Part shown: positions 5,888-8,013 of the stretch, one piece after another | Numbering within the stretch: the first letter of the stretch is position 1 | Layout: each line of letters starts with the position of its first letter | Assembly: GCA_027064265.1 (NCBI GenBank) | Contig: JAMOQA010000484.1 | Coordinates: 1-8,013 of the forward strand | From: Acidobacteriota bacterium | Lineage (GTDB): Bacteria; Acidobacteriota; Polarisedimenticolia; J045 | Reading direction: 5' to 3' | Length of the DNA stretch: 8,013 nt | Position numbers and translations under genes: made by a program | Notes under the pieces: model-generated | What the model was told of the DNA's origin: nothing | Seen by the model: the letters and a program-made list of their open reading frames with translations, nothing else | Databases searched by the model: none

Positions 5888-5951
5888 CGTGTAGGGGTGC
5901 AGCGTGCTGCGCCCGTGTTCCCGGAAGGGCGACGGGGCCCCGGGGTACACG
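5888..5951. repeat. Fold-back repeat, copy 3 (short)
   Basis: CGTGTA at 5888-5893 pairs with TACACG at 5946-5951. The 18-base core recurs exactly at 5899-5916 and GAAGGGCGAC at 5924-5933 is shared with copy 1 (5653-5662). It is shorter than the other copies and looks like a deletion derivative. Together the three copies fill most of the 432 bases between the outer-membrane protein gene and the cytochrome gene. Confidence 0.65.
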
Positions 5952-5956
5952 AGAAC

Positions 5957-5982
5957 GGGGCCGGGGAAATCTCCCCGGCCCC
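5957..5982 (-). terminator. Likely terminator hairpin after the tetrahaem cytochrome gene
   Basis: GGGGCCGGGGA (5957-5967) and TCCCCGGCCCC (5972-5982) form a perfect eleven-base stem with loop AATC, starting 26 bases after the cytochrome stop codon. There is only a weak T-rich tail (GTTCTCGT) on the minus strand, so termination may be inefficient or need Rho. It could also protect the 3' end of the mRNA. Confidence 0.6.
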
Positions 5983-6008
5983 GGTGATCGTTCGTGCGAG
6001 ACGCGCTA

Positions 6009-6383
6009 CTACTTCTTCTTCTTGACGTGGCAGACCTTGCAGTCCTTCTTGACCGGGCCGCCCTTCTTGCCGGCGTCCAGGTTCTTCTTGTGGCAGTCCC
6101 AGCAGTTCTTGTGGACCGCGTCCTTCAGCTTGAGCTTCTTGCCGTCGGCCTTCTTCTTGTCGTGGCAGGCCGAGCAGGGCTTCGGGGTCTCGCCGGCCCT
6201 GGTCTTGTGGTGGCAGTCGACGCAACCGTTCGGGGCCGCCTTGGCGTGGGCCGCGTGGTTGAACGTCACCGTGCCCATCATCGTCTTGAACTGCAGGACC
6301 TGCTTGTCCTGCGGGATGTCGGCGGCGAAGGCGACGAGCCCGAGCGCGGCCACCACGGTCAGCAGGAACAGGATCTTGCGCAC
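6009..6383 (-). CDS. Periplasmic tetrahaem cytochrome c, class III (c3/c7 type)
   Basis: The 124-residue protein has a signal peptide (MRKILFLLTVVAALGLVAFA, cleavage near A20-A21), followed by a lysine-rich mature part of about 100 residues. It has four haem-binding CxxCH motifs: CVDCH (54-58), CSACH (70-74), CWDCH (94-98) and CKVCH (115-119). The four further histidines (43, 46, 59, 91) are exactly enough for bis-histidine ligation of four haems, and FNHAAHA followed by CVDCHH matches the ligand layout of tetrahaem cytochrome c3. All four motifs are CxxCH, whereas classic Desulfovibrio c3 has two longer ones. The start is GTG, with AAGGAGG seven bases upstream; two TAG stops follow each other. 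It lies downstream of the cytochrome b/c gene on the same strand, so it probably accepts its electrons as a periplasmic shuttle. Confidence 0.93.
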   Translation of the reverse strand: MRKILFLLTVVAALGLVAFAADIPQDKQVLQFKTMMGTVTFNHAAHAKAAPNGCVDCHHKTRAGETPKPCSACHDKKKADGKKLKLKDAVHKNCWDCHKKNLDAGKKGGPVKKDCKVCHVKKKK

Positions 6384-6390
6384 CGTGTTT

Positions 6391-6397
6391 CCTCCTT
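6391..6397 (-). promoter_or_regulatory. Ribosome-binding site of the GTG-started cytochrome gene
   Basis: AAGGAGG on the minus strand ends seven bases before GTG at 6383-6381. It supports this GTG as the start, directly before the basic and hydrophobic parts of the signal peptide. Confidence 0.85.
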
Positions 6398-6404
6398 CTG
6401 ACGG

Positions 6405-6422
6405 CGGGCGCGCCAGCGCCCG
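6405..6422 (-). promoter_or_regulatory. Hairpin in the leader of the tetrahaem cytochrome gene
   Basis: CGGGCGC (6405-6411) and GCGCCCG (6416-6422) form a seven-base stem with a four-base loop, just upstream of the ribosome-binding site. It could be an mRNA-stability or processing element between the two cytochrome genes. No regulator site is recognised. Confidence 0.35.
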
Positions 6423-6456
6423 GCCTTCGTGTCTCCCCTCTGTCCAACAGTAGCAG

Positions 6457-6490
6457 ACGGGACCCGGCGAGGAAAGGTCACCGGGCCCGT
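6457..6490 (-). terminator. Possible intercistronic hairpin after the cytochrome b/c gene
   Basis: ACGGGACCCGG (6457-6467) pairs with CCGGGCCCGT (6481-6490) with one bulged A and a 13-base loop, beginning five bases after the TGA at 6497-6495. There is no T run, so it is more likely a partial terminator or mRNA-stability structure between co-transcribed genes than a full stop. Confidence 0.35.
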
Positions 6491-6494
6491 CCGG

Positions 6495-8013
6495 TCAGTG
6501 GGCCTTCTCCTCTTCTTCCGCCAGCGGATCGAAGCCGTACCAGGCGACCATCTCCGCGTACTCGTGCGCGTGTTCCTCGCGGAAGAAGTGCGGATCGACG
6601 CCGCCGGTCAGCCAGGTCGGGTTCATCGGGAAGATCCCCGGCTTGAGGTGGGCGCCGACCATGTGCCAGACGAGGATCGCGAGGAACGCCAGGATCGCCT
6701 CGTAGCGGTGGATCAGCTGGGCCACGTCGACCACCAGCCAGTGCCAGCGCGGCGCCGTCCAGAGGATGAAGCCGGTCGTGATCATCACGAAGTTGCCCCA
6801 GATCAGGGACCAGTACTCCATCTTCTCCCGGTACGTGTAGCGGCCACCGGCGGGCGGTTCCTTCCGCAGGCCGATGAACCAGCGCACGGTGTCGAGGACG
6901 AACCGCAGGCAGCTCATGGGCCGCGGCACGATCTCGAGCAGCTCCCGCCGTCCCCGGCCGGTGAAGAAGAGCCAGAAGACGTGGTAGAGCGAGACGGCGA
7001 TCAGGATCACCGCGGCGATCCGGTGGAGCAGTCCGCGGAGCTCGAAGACGGCGGGACCGAGGTCACCGAGGAACGAGAACCAGGAGGCCGGCATCAGCAG
7101 CGGGAACCCGGTGATCACCAGGGTCGTGAACGAGATCACGAGGAAGAAGTGCTGGAGCACCTGGTTCATGTCCCAGCGGACGACCCAGTGGCGGCCGTCC
7201 CGCGTGACGAACCGGGACAGCGGTTCCCGTGCCGGCTTCGCGACGGCCGGCAGCTCCGGGAAGACGTGCCGCCCTTCCGCCGCGAGGGCCCGCTTCGTCC
7301 GGGCGATCGCGATCAGCTCGAAGACCTGGTGGAGCAGCATGCCCCCGATCGTCCCGAGGATGATCAGGAAGTAGGCGAACCGGACGATCTTCAGGATGAA
7401 CTTCGCGTTGTCCGGGGCGGCGGCCAGCCCGTGCACCGGCAGCTGGGCGAACCCGGCCGTGGCGCCGGGGTGGCAGGCCGCCTGGCCGCACGTCGCCTGG
7501 CGGTTCTCGGGGTGGATCGTCGAGGCCGGGTCGTCCTCCGGGCGGATGTCGTGGTAGCCGTGGCAGGACGAGCAGGCCGCGACCTGGGCGTCACCCCACG
7601 CGGACGCGATGCCGTGGAACGTGTGCCGGTAGGTGTCGAGGCGGTCGGCCGGCACGCCGAACTTCTTCGCGAACTCCGGGTCGGCATGGCACCTGCCGCA
7701 GGTCGCCGCCTGGTGATCGGCGTAGACGAGGGACGTGTGCTCGTCCGGCCGGTCCACCTCGTGGGCGCCATGGCAGTCGACGCAGGTGGGAGCCTCTTCG
7801 ACGCCTTCCTTCCAGCGCCTGCCGTGGATGCCCCGGAGGACCGCCCTCTCCTCGCTGGGATGGCAGCTGCCGCAGGTGTCCATCACCTTCGCGTGACTGG
7901 TGCCGGCATCCGGATCGGCGGCGGGCCGGATCTCGTGGGCGGGATGACAGGAAACGCAGGTCGGCGCGTCCTCCGCCATCTTCCACTTCAGCACCGCCCG
8001 GCCGTGGATCGAG
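6495..8013 (-). CDS. Multihaem cytochrome c fused to dihaem cytochrome b (CbcL-like quinol oxidoreductase), N-terminus missing
   Basis: The reading frame is open to the window edge (it continues as SIHGRA upstream of 7994), so the start and signal sequence lie outside. At least 505 residues are visible. Numbering from the codon at 7994, the periplasmic part (1-195) has five CxxCH motifs (CVSCH 13, CGSCH 41, CVDCH 71, CGRCH 99, CSSCH 141) and one CX4CH (CGQAACH 169). They lie in three repeats of the type HG...C..CH..H[ED][IV]...TCG..CH. A membrane helix follows at about 199-230. Then come four helices at about 279-301, 322-345, 396-413 and 428-449. Histidines 282, 324 or 338, 429 and 444 are placed as b-haem ligands; the 15-residue gap in the last helix is close to FdnI. 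This matches Geobacter CbcL, a menaquinol oxidoreductase with N-terminal c haems and a C-terminal HydC/FdnI domain. It is probably co-transcribed with the tetrahaem cytochrome downstream. Confidence 0.9.
   Translation of the reverse strand, partial: SIHGRAVLKWKMAEDAPTCVSCHPAHEIRPAADPDAGTSHAKVMDTCGSCHPSEERAVLRGIHGRRWKEGVEEAPTCVDCHGAHEVDRPDEHTSLVYADHQAATCGRCHADPEFAKKFGVPADRLDTYRHTFHGIASAWGDAQVAACSSCHGYHDIRPEDDPASTIHPENRQATCGQAACHPGATAGFAQLPVHGLAAAPDNAKFILKIVRFAYFLIILGTIGGMLLHQVFELIAIARTKRALAAEGRHVFPELPAVAKPAREPLSRFVTRDGRHWVVRWDMNQVLQHFFLVISFTTLVITGFPLLMPASWFSFLGDLGPAVFELRGLLHRIAAVILIAVSLYHVFWLFFTGRGRRELLEIVPRPMSCLRFVLDTVRWFIGLRKEPPAGGRYTYREKMEYWSLIWGNFVMITTGFILWTAPRWHWLVVDVAQLIHRYEAILAFLAILVWHMVGAHLKPGIFPMNPTWLTGGVDPHFFREEHAHEYAEMVAWYGFDPLAEEEEKAH

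Noticed and set aside
5617..5951. CRISPR array
   Set aside because: The repeated core is palindromic and spaced irregularly (0, about 100 and about 120 bases), with hairpin-bearing rather than unique spacers, and no cas gene is present.
5613..6453. Small frames yielding VGAQRAAPV- or GAARCAP-type peptides in the repeats
   Set aside because: These peptides are translations of the 18-base core and its hairpins; similar spurious products arise wherever such repeats occur.
7111..7374. 87-codon plus-strand frame over the cytochrome b region
   Set aside because: Antisense to well-defined membrane helices with haem-ligand histidines; no independent support.

Overview
This is a strongly GC-rich window whose real genes use mostly G or C in third codon positions. 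It carries an outer-membrane beta-barrel protein with a signal peptide, a periplasmic multihaem cytochrome and a membrane b/c-type cytochrome. That points to a diderm (Gram-negative type) bacterium with anaerobic or versatile respiration, of the kind found among Deltaproteobacteria-like, acidobacterial and related lineages. The sequence does not fix the phylum. There are no rRNA or tRNA genes, no CRISPR array and no transposase gene.

Layout from left to right: (1) 1-709, minus: a DUF4388-type protein, cut by the window edge. (2) 710-864: a divergent intergenic region with several hairpins and two mirror-image -10-like elements. (3) 865-1374, plus: an unrecognised 169-residue protein built from two tandem copies of one motif. 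(4) 1347-2144, minus: a SAM hydrolase (adenosine-forming), overlapping gene 3 tail to tail by 28 bases. (5) 2229-2437: a palindromic MITE-like element with about 38-base terminal inverted repeats. (6) 2490-5576, plus: a 1028-residue secreted protein. It appears to combine a degenerate glycosidase-like barrel, a LolA/MucB-like beta domain and an Omp85-like outer-membrane barrel. (7) 5577-6008: no gene, but three fold-back repeats sharing an 18-base core, then a strong hairpin that probably ends the minus-strand cytochrome transcript. (8) 6009-6383, minus: a small periplasmic tetrahaem cytochrome of c3 type. (9) 6495-8013, minus: a cytochrome with an N-terminal multihaem c domain and a C-terminal dihaem cytochrome b domain, cut at its N-terminus by the window edge.

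The two cytochromes lie in one direction, 111 bases apart, and form the clearest functional unit. The fusion protein resembles CbcL-type quinol oxidoreductases, which take electrons from menaquinol through b haems into periplasmic c haems. The small tetrahaem protein is the natural soluble acceptor or shuttle, as PpcA-type cytochromes are in Geobacter. The other genes are mostly divergent or convergent singletons and need not work together. The most unusual items are the chimeric outer-membrane protein, the internally duplicated small protein, and the two families of fold-back DNA flanking the outer-membrane protein gene.
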